Origin: an uncultured Anaeroplasma sp.
GTDB taxonomy: Bacteria; Bacillota_I; Bacilli_A; Acholeplasmatales; Anaeroplasmataceae
DNA length: 21,049 nucleotides
NCBI GenBank assembly: GCA_934216145.1
Contig: CAKQBG010000037.1
Coordinates: forward strand, 1 to 21,049
Direction: 5' to 3'
Shown here in pieces: positions 8,392-14,491 of the stretch. The notes beneath the pieces are model-generated. The model was not told where the DNA came from and made no database searches. It was given only the letters and a program-made list of their open reading frames with translations. Within the stretch, counting starts at the first letter, position 1; every line of letters starts with the position of its first letter. A program made the translations under genes and the position numbers.

Positions 8392-8971
8392 AAACTAATC
8401 CTAAAGCTTCCTTAGCTAGCATATCAGCCATATCATTATAATAATCATTTGTATGGCTCTTAACCTTATGGAATGTAACCTTAATTATATTCCTAGTTGT
8501 ATCTACAAACTCAGTATATTTAATAGCTATTTCACTATTAGCCTTCCATTCATGCAAATACCACTTTTCTATACCAATATAATCATAATAAATATCAAGA
8601 CTACTAAAGCCTCTATTTATTGCATATTGAATTATAAAGCTAGCTCCTTTAATTTCTCCTGCCACATTTCTTGCATTAGAATAAGAATCCTTAGGAAATT
8701 TTTTATTAAATTTATATTCCTCACCATTAACTAATAATACACATCCAAAGGAATACTCCCCTGTTGAATTATTATAGGACCCATCAACATAGGCAACAGG
8801 TCCATCATACTTAATTTCTATAGATTTTCCACTAATAAATGCTTCGGCCTCTTCTTTAGTTTTAAAGGATTTATATTTTGGCTTAATACATTCCTTAATT
8901 CTTAATTGAGCACTATCCCAATTATCCTCAATGAATGATTTATCTTCACCCTTAATCGCATAAAATTTCAT
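8390..8971 (-). CDS. rnhA: Ribonuclease HI with N-terminal viroplasmin/hybrid-binding domain
   Basis: It cleaves the RNA strand of RNA-DNA hybrids. Residues 1-48 form the small hybrid-binding domain seen in eukaryotic RNase H1 and caulimovirus viroplasmin (MKFYAIKGED... KYKSFKTKEEAEAFISG). The catalytic fold runs from about residue 57. The acidic residues are D63 (YVDGSY), E106 (AGEIKGA), D130 (YYDYIGIEKW) and D183 (NDMADMLAK), and the active-site histidine is H173 (KSHTND). The length is 193 residues. The domain organisation matches the YpdQ/YpeP-like RNase H proteins of Bacillota. An RBS-overlapping hairpin precedes the start. It follows gerW by about 46 bases and probably ends that operon, although separate expression is possible. 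Confidence 0.9.
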   Translation of the reverse strand: MKFYAIKGEDKSFIEDNWDSAQLRIKECIKPKYKSFKTKEEAEAFISGKSIEIKYDGPVAYVDGSYNNSTGEYSFGCVLLVNGEEYKFNKKFPKDSYSNARNVAGEIKGASFIIQYAINRGFSSLDIYYDYIGIEKWYLHEWKANSEIAIKYTEFVDTTRNIIKVTFHKVKSHTNDYYNDMADMLAKEALGLV

Positions 8972-8974
8972 AAC

Positions 8975-8994
8975 ACTATCACCATATTGATAGT
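8975..8994 (-). promoter_or_regulatory. Hairpin sequestering the rnhA ribosome-binding site
   Basis: ACTATCA (8988-8994 on the minus strand) pairs perfectly with TGATAGT (8975-8981) around a 6-base loop. The Shine-Dalgarno GGTGAT (8978-8983) lies in the loop edge and right arm, a few bases before the ATG. No T tract follows on the minus strand, so it is not a terminator. It could lower or regulate translation. Confidence 0.4.
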
Positions 8995-9017
8995 ATCATA
9001 AAATTAAAAATTAATCA

Positions 9018-9398
9018 CTAAATTTCTTCAGCCTTAGTGTTATTTTTAAATAAATTAGTACACTTTAATAAAGCCTCATCTAAGGTATTAAGTACACTTC
9101 CTATAATATTTTTATCATTATCAATTGATAATAACGAAACATCATTATTATTAATTACTAAAAAGCCAACAGGATTAATACTAACCCCTCCACCAGTACC
9201 TCCACCAAATAAGGGATTATCCTTATTAGTAGTATCCTTTATATCAGACCCACCACTAACAAAGCCCATTTTTAAGCTAGAAATAGGTAGAATAATACAA
9301 TTATTATATTCTAATGGATTTCCAATAATAGTATTAGCCTCAACCATTTTTTGTAATGATGATAATGATATTTCAAGTAAATCATTTATTGGATGCAT
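9018..9398 (-). CDS. gerW: GerW family sporulation protein (YtfJ)
   Basis: In Bacillus, GerW/YtfJ is a spore protein needed for germination; the biochemical role is unclear. The family hallmark is visible at about residues 65-83: a glycine-rich turn FGGGTGGGVSINPVGFLVI. Upstream are the MHPINDLLE amphipathic start and IGNPLEYNNCIILPISSLKMGFVSGGSD. The length of 126 residues is typical. Its Shine-Dalgarno AGGTGA overlaps the TGA stop of the upstream DUF2953 gene, indicating coupling. The pairing with DUF2953 (ytfI-ytfJ) is conserved in Bacillota and strengthens both calls. It implies that the organism, or an ancestor, sporulates, but this window alone cannot show it. Confidence 0.88.
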   Translation of the reverse strand: MHPINDLLEISLSSLQKMVEANTIIGNPLEYNNCIILPISSLKMGFVSGGSDIKDTTNKDNPLFGGGTGGGVSINPVGFLVINNNDVSLLSIDNDKNIIGSVLNTLDEALLKCTNLFKNNTKAEEI

Positions 9399-9402
9399 TA
9401 TA

Positions 9403-9906
9403 TCACCTCGAAAATATAGTCATAATAAAGGCCCAAATCATCTGAAATAGACTAGTATGAGCCTTTAGATAATAATCAATTCCCTTATAATGTTTTTTAT
9501 CTAGCCTTAAGCTAGAGTCCTTAATGGCTCTAAAACGGCAGTTTAGTATACTATATGAAATATTGGCCACGATATAAAATAATCCATTAGCTATTGGATA
9601 AATACTTGGATTATCAGTATACTTTGCGACATAGATTTTATCAATAACACTATAAGAGACAAGCTTAGTGGTGAAGCGATTAAATAAATGCATTTCCTTT
9701 TTAATTTTATTCTTCTCAATTTTATCAAATTTCATTAAACGCTGGTGGGGAATAAGCATATCCTTAAAGAAAAATGTAAAATAAAGCTTAATAGTATCAT
9801 TTGCACTTAATATATGAATATATATGGGCATTGAGGAAACTATTATTACTAAAACTAAAATAAGGATGGCAAATATCAAAATCATCACCATCCTTATTAT
9901 TCTCAT
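9403..9906 (-). CDS. ytfI: DUF2953 domain-containing membrane protein (YtfI-like)
   Basis: The 167-residue protein starts with a hydrophobic helix at about residues 4-27 (MVMILIFAILILVLVIIVSS) that serves as anchor or uncleaved signal. A polar region follows with IYIHILSANDTIKLYFTFFF. The C-terminus is mildly hydrophobic (SLFQMIWAFIMTIF). Similarity to DUF2953 is weak at residue level but is supported by length, membrane anchor and its place immediately before gerW, as in Bacillus ytfI-ytfJ. The start codon is one base after the mtnN stop (TAATATG). The function is unknown, presumably linked to sporulation or germination. Confidence 0.7.
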   Translation of the reverse strand: MRIIRMVMILIFAILILVLVIIVSSMPIYIHILSANDTIKLYFTFFFKDMLIPHQRLMKFDKIEKNKIKKEMHLFNRFTTKLVSYSVIDKIYVAKYTDNPSIYPIANGLFYIVANISYSILNCRFRAIKDSSLRLDKKHYKGIDYYLKAHTSLFQMIWAFIMTIFSR

Positions 9907-9907
9907 A

Positions 9908-10597
9908 TTATTCTAAATTATTCAAAATTTGTAAACAAATATTAGCTGATCTTTTAGCCATTTCCTCTTCAAATGCTAAATAATCCTTAACCTGATTAGG
10001 ACTACCAATAATATCAGAAATATATCTTAAAACTATAAAATCAACTCCAGCCTTAATACAAACCTGAGCGATACTAGCTCCCTCCATCTCACAAGCAATA
10101 CCCTCAATAGAATCAATATGCTTAAGCTTATCAAGAGATGAAACAAATTGATCACCAGAATAAACTACACCTTCCTTATAAGGAATATTAAGCTTATTTA
10201 AAGATCTCTTTACTAATAATATAGAATCTATATTAGGAACAAAGCTCTTAGGCATACCAGGTACCTGTCCATAGCTATAACCAAAAATAGTTGTATCAAA
10301 ATCATGATATTTTAATTCCTTCGCAATAACAACATCTCTAGTATTTAAAGGAGCTACTCCTCCTGCAATACCTGTATTAATAATTAAATCACATTCATAA
10401 TCATCAATTAATAAAGCACAAGCAATACTAGAATTAACCTTACCTACACCACATAATGATAAAATAACCTCATTATTACCAATAACACCTTCATAAAAGC
10501 TCATACCTAATCTTTTATCTTCAGATGAATTATTTAATGCTTCTCTTAATAAATCAATTTCTGGCTCCATAGCCGCAATAATACCAATTCTTCTCAT
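9908..10597 (-). CDS. mtnN: 5'-methylthioadenosine/S-adenosylhomocysteine nucleosidase
   Basis: It hydrolyses methylthioadenosine and S-adenosylhomocysteine to adenine plus thioribose derivatives, in methyl-cycle detoxification and methionine salvage. N-terminal MRRIGIIAAMEPEID carries the general acid/base Glu (E13). The nucleotide-binding region GVGKVNSSIACALLIDDYECDLIINTGIAGG is intact. The substrate-ribose Glu is in CEMEGASIAQVC and the catalytic Asp is in RYISDIIG. The length is 229 residues from ATG 10597, which has AGAGGG upstream; a start six codons earlier would overlap ylmH. The start is one base past the ylmH stop (TAAAATG), so translation is coupled. Confidence 0.95.
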   Translation of the reverse strand: MRRIGIIAAMEPEIDLLREALNNSSEDKRLGMSFYEGVIGNNEVILSLCGVGKVNSSIACALLIDDYECDLIINTGIAGGVAPLNTRDVVIAKELKYHDFDTTIFGYSYGQVPGMPKSFVPNIDSILLVKRSLNKLNIPYKEGVVYSGDQFVSSLDKLKHIDSIEGIACEMEGASIAQVCIKAGVDFIVLRYISDIIGSPNQVKDYLAFEEEMAKRSANICLQILNNLE

Positions 10598-10598
10598 T

Positions 10599-11330
10599 TT
10601 ATACCCTCTTTGCAATTTCTACCTTAATTCTTCCACTTTTACTTTCATTACCAATTGAATGTATTTTATAATGTCCTTTATGTCTAATACTAAGCTCATC
10701 ATTTTCTTTAACAATAAATGATGTATTATTAATAATTTCATGATTGACCATAACAAGCCCTAATACTATCATCTCATTAGCTTCACTTCTAGATATATGA
10801 CAAGCCTGACTTACTACCGCATCTAATCTTAATGATGCGAGAAAATGAAGTGTAATATCATATTTAACCTCATTATAAATGGGATAATCAATTCTTTCTA
10901 GCTTAATAGGTATATTACCAACATAATTAAATTCACTCTCTAAAAAGCTTGAAATTTCCTCAGTTGCCGCAAAATAAGCATCCTTATCAATTATTGTAAT
11001 ATCACCAATACATTCTCTTTTAATACCTAATCCCATTAATGAGCCTAAAATAGCTCTATGATTAATCTCATAAAATTTTTTATTATAAATAATAGAATAC
11101 ACTACTATCTTAAAATCAATTTTATCTAAATAAGTAGTATATAAATATCTTTTCCTTTCAGCATTAATAATACCTCCATCACTAATAAAGGATAAATTCA
11201 TTCCCTTACTAGTAGCTTCTAATATATGACCTTCTCTTTCATCTAAAAATGGTAATAGAACTACTCTACCATCATTAGCTCTAGATAAAAAAGAATTTAT
11301 TTTCTTTTTAAATTGTTCTACACTATCCAT
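10599..11330 (-). CDS. ylmH: YlmH family S4-domain RNA-binding protein
   Basis: YlmH-type proteins bind the large ribosomal subunit and peptidyl-tRNA, and in Bacillus YlmH can act in ribosome-associated quality control like RqcP. The N-terminal domain has FLDEREGHILEA, and the family signature INHRAILGSLMGLGIKRECIGDI is at about residues 89-111. A C-terminal S4 domain starts near 166 (SLRLDAVVSQACHISRSEANEMIVLGLVMVNHEIINNTSFIVKENDELSIRHKGHYKI). The length of 243 residues is normal. In Bacillus it lies in the division cluster near divIVA; here it instead leads an operon with mtnN, ytfI and gerW. AGGT just upstream gives a modest ribosome site. Confidence 0.88.
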   Translation of the reverse strand: MDSVEQFKKKINSFLSRANDGRVVLLPFLDEREGHILEATSKGMNLSFISDGGIINAERKRYLYTTYLDKIDFKIVVYSIIYNKKFYEINHRAILGSLMGLGIKRECIGDITIIDKDAYFAATEEISSFLESEFNYVGNIPIKLERIDYPIYNEVKYDITLHFLASLRLDAVVSQACHISRSEANEMIVLGLVMVNHEIINNTSFIVKENDELSIRHKGHYKIHSIGNESKSGRIKVEIAKRV

Positions 11331-11555
11331 AATATTTTACCTAATCTAACTTGTGCACTATGATATTATTGTTTTTTTATTATGGTATTCTAATATTACT
11401 AACTATTGATACCATCATTTTTCATAGTCATTTCTAAATATATTTTTTAATCATACATATTTCTAGGCTTATTTCTCCTTAAAATATATTATTATACGCA
11501 AATATATCTTTAGTCCTGTTATTGCTGATTTTGTTACCCAATTATCGTTTGATTC
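11331..11555. other. Intergenic region upstream of ylmH
   Basis: This A+T-rich 225-base spacer should hold the promoter of the ylmH-mtnN-ytfI-gerW operon. A minus-strand TATAAT is at 11491-11496, but no good -35 is placed 16-18 bases before it. A later TAAGGAG-like stretch is not followed by a credible reading frame. I see no terminator with a clean T tract and no RNA gene. Confidence 0.4.
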
Positions 11556-12045
11556 TTATTTACTTATGCTTTTATTAGAAATTACCATTTTTTTAATAAC
11601 TTCCCAATAACCTGTCTTTTTAGACTCAATTCTCATTATATATTTTGCTTCAACCAATCTATCTAAACTTCGTTGAACAGTTCTTTTGTCTATTCCAATT
11701 TTAGCGGCAATATTTTCTCTTATTTGATTTGGATTTCCTTTTAAAACATCTAGCACCTTATAATCATTAATAAGTAATCTAACTTTAGTATTTAAAGGGA
11801 CATTTTTTCTATAAAGATGAACGAAAAGCCATCTTCATTAGACTCATAATCAAATTTAATATCATTTTGTTTACAAGAACTAAAAACCTTTTTAAAGCCA
11901 CTTCCAAACATTTCCTGATTTGAATTTAATGGAAACCCACATGAATTATATATTTCAATTTGCGATGGTTTTATCTATTTTATTTTTTATTTCGCCTCTA
12001 TAATTTGCATGAGCAAATTTATACTTATACATTTTTCTAGAAGCA
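11556..12045 (-). pseudogene. Decayed third AlbA_2-family regulator (C-terminal half)
   Basis: This is the remnant of a paralog of the genes at 288-1619 and 12048-13382. The readable tail from 11756 to 11556 is a winged helix ending KKTGYWEVIKK, matching the NGYWEV ends of the intact copies. Just upstream the frame gives NVPLNTK, a single leftover of the NV(S/P)I linker repeat. A one-base slip at the run of six Ts (11803-11808) moves the homologous sequence to another frame (SCKQNDIKFDYESNEDGFSFIF, with FGSGFKKVF before it). Further up, FAHANYRGEIK matches the NSFAHARYDGN motif of copy 2, but is followed by stops. The AlbA_2 domain is missing. It starts about three bases after the stop of copy 2, so it looks like a tandem duplicate in decay. 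Confidence 0.85.
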
Positions 12046-12047
12046 TT

Positions 12048-13382
12048 CTATTTCAAAACTTCCCAATACCCATTTTTATTTGAACCAATTCTTCTAAGTA
12101 ACTCTTTTTCTTTTAATGATTTTATGATTCTATCAATTGTTCTACTTGAAAGACCAGTTTGTCTGATAAGATCAACTTTTATCGCATTTTTATTAGTTTT
12201 AAAAACTGATAAAACAGAAAATTCTTCTTTAGATAATTCGCCATTTATTTCGCCATTTATTTCGCCATCTTGATTCCTATCTATTCTAGAAAATTCGATT
12301 GTAAAATCATTTTCGTTATTAATGTATGAAATATCTACTTTAGCTTCTTTGCATAAACGATATACCTTTTTTAAACCATGTCCACACGTTTCAACATCTC
12401 TACAAAGATATAATACATCGGCAATTGATTGATTCCTTAAATACGATTTCAAATCTCTATAAAAAAAATCATTTGGTGTAAACTCATTAGCAAATGAACC
12501 TGGATTAGTAATTGAAATTCTATTTGAATAAATATCTACCTCATGTTGAACATTTCCATCATATCTTGCATGAGCAAAACTATTAATAATAACTTCACGC
12601 AAAGCAACTAAAGGGATTTCTGGAACTTCTCTTCTTTGCGGTGATTCACCATCAATAATCACTTTCCATCTTATATTTTTTATTACAAAATTCATTGATT
12701 CATCGATTAATTCAAAAATATTTCCCTTAATGGTTTTCATGTCCAAAATCGTAATTCTTTCACTTGTAGCAAATACGACCAATTTCAATGTAATTGGATT
12801 TGAATTTCCAAAAAGCATTACACCAGCATTTGTTAGAAAAGAATTTCTAAGTAAATTATGTTTGATTAACAATGTCTCCTTATCAAAACCAATTTTTGGC
12901 AATCTTCCACATTCTGTCGCATTTTCATAAAACTTTAATAAGCACTCTTCTTTAACATCATCAATAGTATATGAAGTTAATTTGTCACACCAATTTTCCT
13001 CGTATTCTTTTGAAATCATCATTTTTCTAAGTTCATTTGGTGTTAGTTCTCTATCCTCATCAGCAATTCTTATATAATATCTTCCAAATGCTGAATATGG
13101 AGTATCATTCCCAGAAAAATCGACCTTTATAACATCAATCCCATTAATTGATATAATTTCAATTTTTGGAAAAATTTGAGGTTTAATTCCTTCATAAATT
13201 TTTCTAGAAACATTCCTTAAAATAGAATCAGTAATTTCAAATTTAAATGGAGTACCATCATTTTTGATTCCAAAAAAAAGTTCTCCATGTTGATGTTTAT
13301 TTAATATACTTACAATTGATACAATGCCTTCAGTAATTTCTCCTGTTGTTTTCTTAAATTCTCTAGTTTCATTTTCTATCAT
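12048..13382 (-). CDS. AlbA_2 / HATPase_c_4 / winged-helix putative transcriptional regulator (copy 2)
   Basis: A 444-residue paralog of the protein at 288-1619. The AlbA_2 domain is at about residues 1-125: MIENETREFKKTTGEITEG, NKHQHGELFFGIKNDG, then YSAFGRYYIRIADEDRELT. The HATPase_c_4-like part is at about 245-360, with LREVIINSFAHARYDG and ETCGHGLKKVYRLC. The C-terminal winged helix runs from about 392 and ends LLRRIGSNKNGYWEVLK, almost identical to copy 1. The linker carries NGEI repeats instead of NVSI. ATG 13382 is supported by GAGGTG at 13388-13393. Its leader contains three copies of the DNA motif encoding the linker, and further upstream a second copy of the recombinase leader of this window. 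Autoregulation and a mobile-element origin are inferences; AlbA_2 membership is clear. Confidence 0.88.
   Translation of the reverse strand: MIENETREFKKTTGEITEGIVSIVSILNKHQHGELFFGIKNDGTPFKFEITDSILRNVSRKIYEGIKPQIFPKIEIISINGIDVIKVDFSGNDTPYSAFGRYYIRIADEDRELTPNELRKMMISKEYEENWCDKLTSYTIDDVKEECLLKFYENATECGRLPKIGFDKETLLIKHNLLRNSFLTNAGVMLFGNSNPITLKLVVFATSERITILDMKTIKGNIFELIDESMNFVIKNIRWKVIIDGESPQRREVPEIPLVALREVIINSFAHARYDGNVQHEVDIYSNRISITNPGSFANEFTPNDFFYRDLKSYLRNQSIADVLYLCRDVETCGHGLKKVYRLCKEAKVDISYINNENDFTIEFSRIDRNQDGEINGEINGELSKEEFSVLSVFKTNKNAIKVDLIRQTGLSSRTIDRIIKSLKEKELLRRIGSNKNGYWEVLK
12234..12269 (-). repeat. 12-bp tandem repeat encoding the (NGEI)n linker of AlbA_2 copy 2
   Basis: Three in-frame 12-base units at 12234-12245, 12246-12257 and 12258-12269 read on the coding strand AATGGCGAATTA, AATGGCGAAATA and GATGGCGAAATA. 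They encode N-G-E-L, N-G-E-I and D-G-E-I. The core TGGCGAAATAA recurs three times in the leader of this same gene, on the opposite strand. Confidence 0.9.
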
Positions 13383-13417
13383 AAATGCACCTCAAACTAT
13401 GTTAATTATATAATTTT

Positions 13418-13461
13418 TGGCGAAATAAATCAACAATGTGGCGAAATAATTGGCGAAATAA
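13418..13461 (+). repeat. Leader repeats TGGCGAAATAA upstream of AlbA_2 copy 2
   Basis: Three identical 11-base copies lie at 13418-13428, 13439-13449 and 13451-13461, the last two exactly 12 bases apart. They lie 36-79 bases before the start codon. The motif is the DNA unit that encodes the NGEI linker of the downstream protein, here inverted relative to the gene. They are likely operators (inference). Confidence 0.85.
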
Positions 13462-13473
13462 TTTTGAATTTGC

Positions 13474-13659
13474 TATGTCTTCAATAACATCACCTCACGT
13501 ACTATTATAGGCTAGGTGTGACGCCATTTTTCAACCTAAACCAATTTTCGAAAAAAAAGGCTTAATTCGGGTTTTTATAAGAAAATCTAAATCAAACCTG
13601 ATTTTTTATATTATATAATAATATAGCCTTTTGGGTTACATTTTACGCAATAATACCTT
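13474..13659 (-). repeat. Second copy of the recombinase leader (copy A)
   Basis: About 186 bases align closely and collinearly with 20778-20970. Shared blocks include TATGTCTTCAA, ACATCACCTCA, AAACCAATTTTCG, GGCTTAATTC, AAGAAAATCT and TTTTTTATATTATATAATAA. In the minus-strand direction the copy carries the leader, a TATAAT box, GAGGTGATGT and the first codons TTG AAG ACA of the small recombinase-upstream ORF, then stops at TAG. Similarity ends there, immediately before the operator repeats of AlbA_2 copy 2. It may supply that gene's promoter. Confidence 0.88.
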
Positions 13660-13861
13660 CAATAACATCAATATAATTAAAATTATCACATTCTATTAAA
13701 ACCAAATAAATCTTATTCTTTATAAATAACTAATAATGCCATATAATAGGTAAATCATCTAAGCTATTATATGATAAAAAAGTTTAATCTATTCTTGGAA
13801 TTTATTAACAATAATATTAGACATACATCTATTATATTTTAAATAATAAAAATAAACAACA
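13660..13861. other. Spacer with a 10-bp inverted repeat
   Basis: No gene is seen in about 200 A+T-rich bases. CATATAATAG (13740-13749) is repeated inverted as CTATTATATG (13764-13773) with a 14-base loop and no T tract on the transcribed side. It could be a binding site or a chance structure in A+T-rich DNA. Confidence 0.4.
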
Positions 13862-13896
13862 AAAAAATAAAGAACAGCCAAGGGAGGCTGTTCTTT
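13862..13896 (-). terminator. Strong intrinsic terminator
   Basis: AAAGAACAGCC (13869-13879) and GGCTGTTCTTT (13886-13896) form a perfect 11-bp stem with a 6-base loop. On the minus strand a T-rich tract follows (complement of 13862-13868). It ends the small-RNA candidate, or the receiver-gene transcript, or both. Confidence 0.85.
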
Positions 13897-13985
13897 ACCT
13901 AAATTGGGAGAGTTATAGTTTGCTTATGAAAAAAGTAATCTATCTATGTTAGGGAGAATTTCGATAGATACTGTCTTTATAAGAC
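13868..13985 (-). ncRNA. Candidate small regulatory RNA with three CUCCC motifs
   Basis: About 118 bases between the receiver gene and the terminator show an RNA-like design on the minus strand. TGTCTT (13981-13986) and AAGACA (13972-13977) make a tight 5' hairpin. ATCTATC/GATAGAT arms make a second hairpin, with CTCCC (13952-13956) in its loop. A third section carries CTCCC at 13906-13910 without evident pairing. The terminator hairpin shows CTCCC at 13882-13886 at its loop. Each CTCCC can pair with GGGAG/GGAGG-type Shine-Dalgarno sequences, as in C-rich-motif sRNAs such as RsaE/RoxS and the streptococcal csRNAs. A TATACT box at 13992-13997 would start the RNA near 13985, but the -35 is poor. 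No open frame is convincing. It could instead be the 3' UTR of the receiver gene. Confidence 0.5.
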
Positions 13986-14057
13986 AACTATAGTATACAC
14001 ATAAAAACACGAAAAAATACATTATTTTTTTGGGAAATTATGTGAAACACATTTTTT

Positions 14058-14426
14058 TTAAGGCTTTCCAATATAATTTTCAACAGTATTTATTAAAATA
14101 GACATTTTTATAGGCTTAATAAGCCATCCATTCATACCACATTCTAATATTTTTTGTTTATCCTCTAAAAAAGCATTCGCAGTAGAAGCTAAAATTGGAA
14201 CATTTATTCCCTTACTTCGAATTGAAGCTGCCACCTCATACCCACTCATACCAGGCATTAATATATCTAATAGAACTAATGCCAAATTATCAATAGAATC
14301 AATTTTATTTAAGGCTTCATATCCATCTTTAGCCTCAATAACAAAATAACCAGATTCCAACAAAATAGTAGACATTATCTCCATATTCATTTCATTATCG
14401 TCTACAACTAAAATTCTTTTCATCAT
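14058..14426 (-). CDS. Stand-alone response-regulator receiver protein
   Basis: A single CheY-like receiver domain of about 122 residues with no output domain. The acidic pocket is VVDDNEMNM near the N-terminus, the phosphoacceptor Asp is in LVLLDILMPGMSG, the switch Thr is in ILASTANAF, and the conserved Lys is in WLIKPIKMS. The D-x-x-x-N pattern and the GMNGWLIKP end resemble receivers of hybrid sensor kinases. Candidate starts are GTG 14432 and ATGs at 14426 and 14423; AAGGAG (14433-14438) favours one of the ATGs. No kinase lies in the window, so the partner is unknown. A small-RNA candidate lies directly downstream. Confidence 0.88.
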   Translation of the reverse strand: MMKRILVVDDNEMNMEIMSTILLESGYFVIEAKDGYEALNKIDSIDNLALVLLDILMPGMSGYEVAASIRSKGINVPILASTANAFLEDKQKILECGMNGWLIKPIKMSILINTVENYIGKP

Positions 14427-14491
14427 TTTCACTCCTTATTTTCCATAATTATACATTATTATATTTAAAATAATGTCGAATTATGTAACAC

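Noticed and set aside
9037..9450. Open frame of 137 residues on the plus strand across gerW
   Set aside because: Antisense to gerW, whose glycine-rich signature and coupling to ytfI are convincing; no family features in the antisense product.
13740..13773. Attachment site or terminator at the 10-bp inverted repeat
   Set aside because: No T tract on the relevant side and no matching second copy in the window; in A+T-rich DNA such repeats arise easily.
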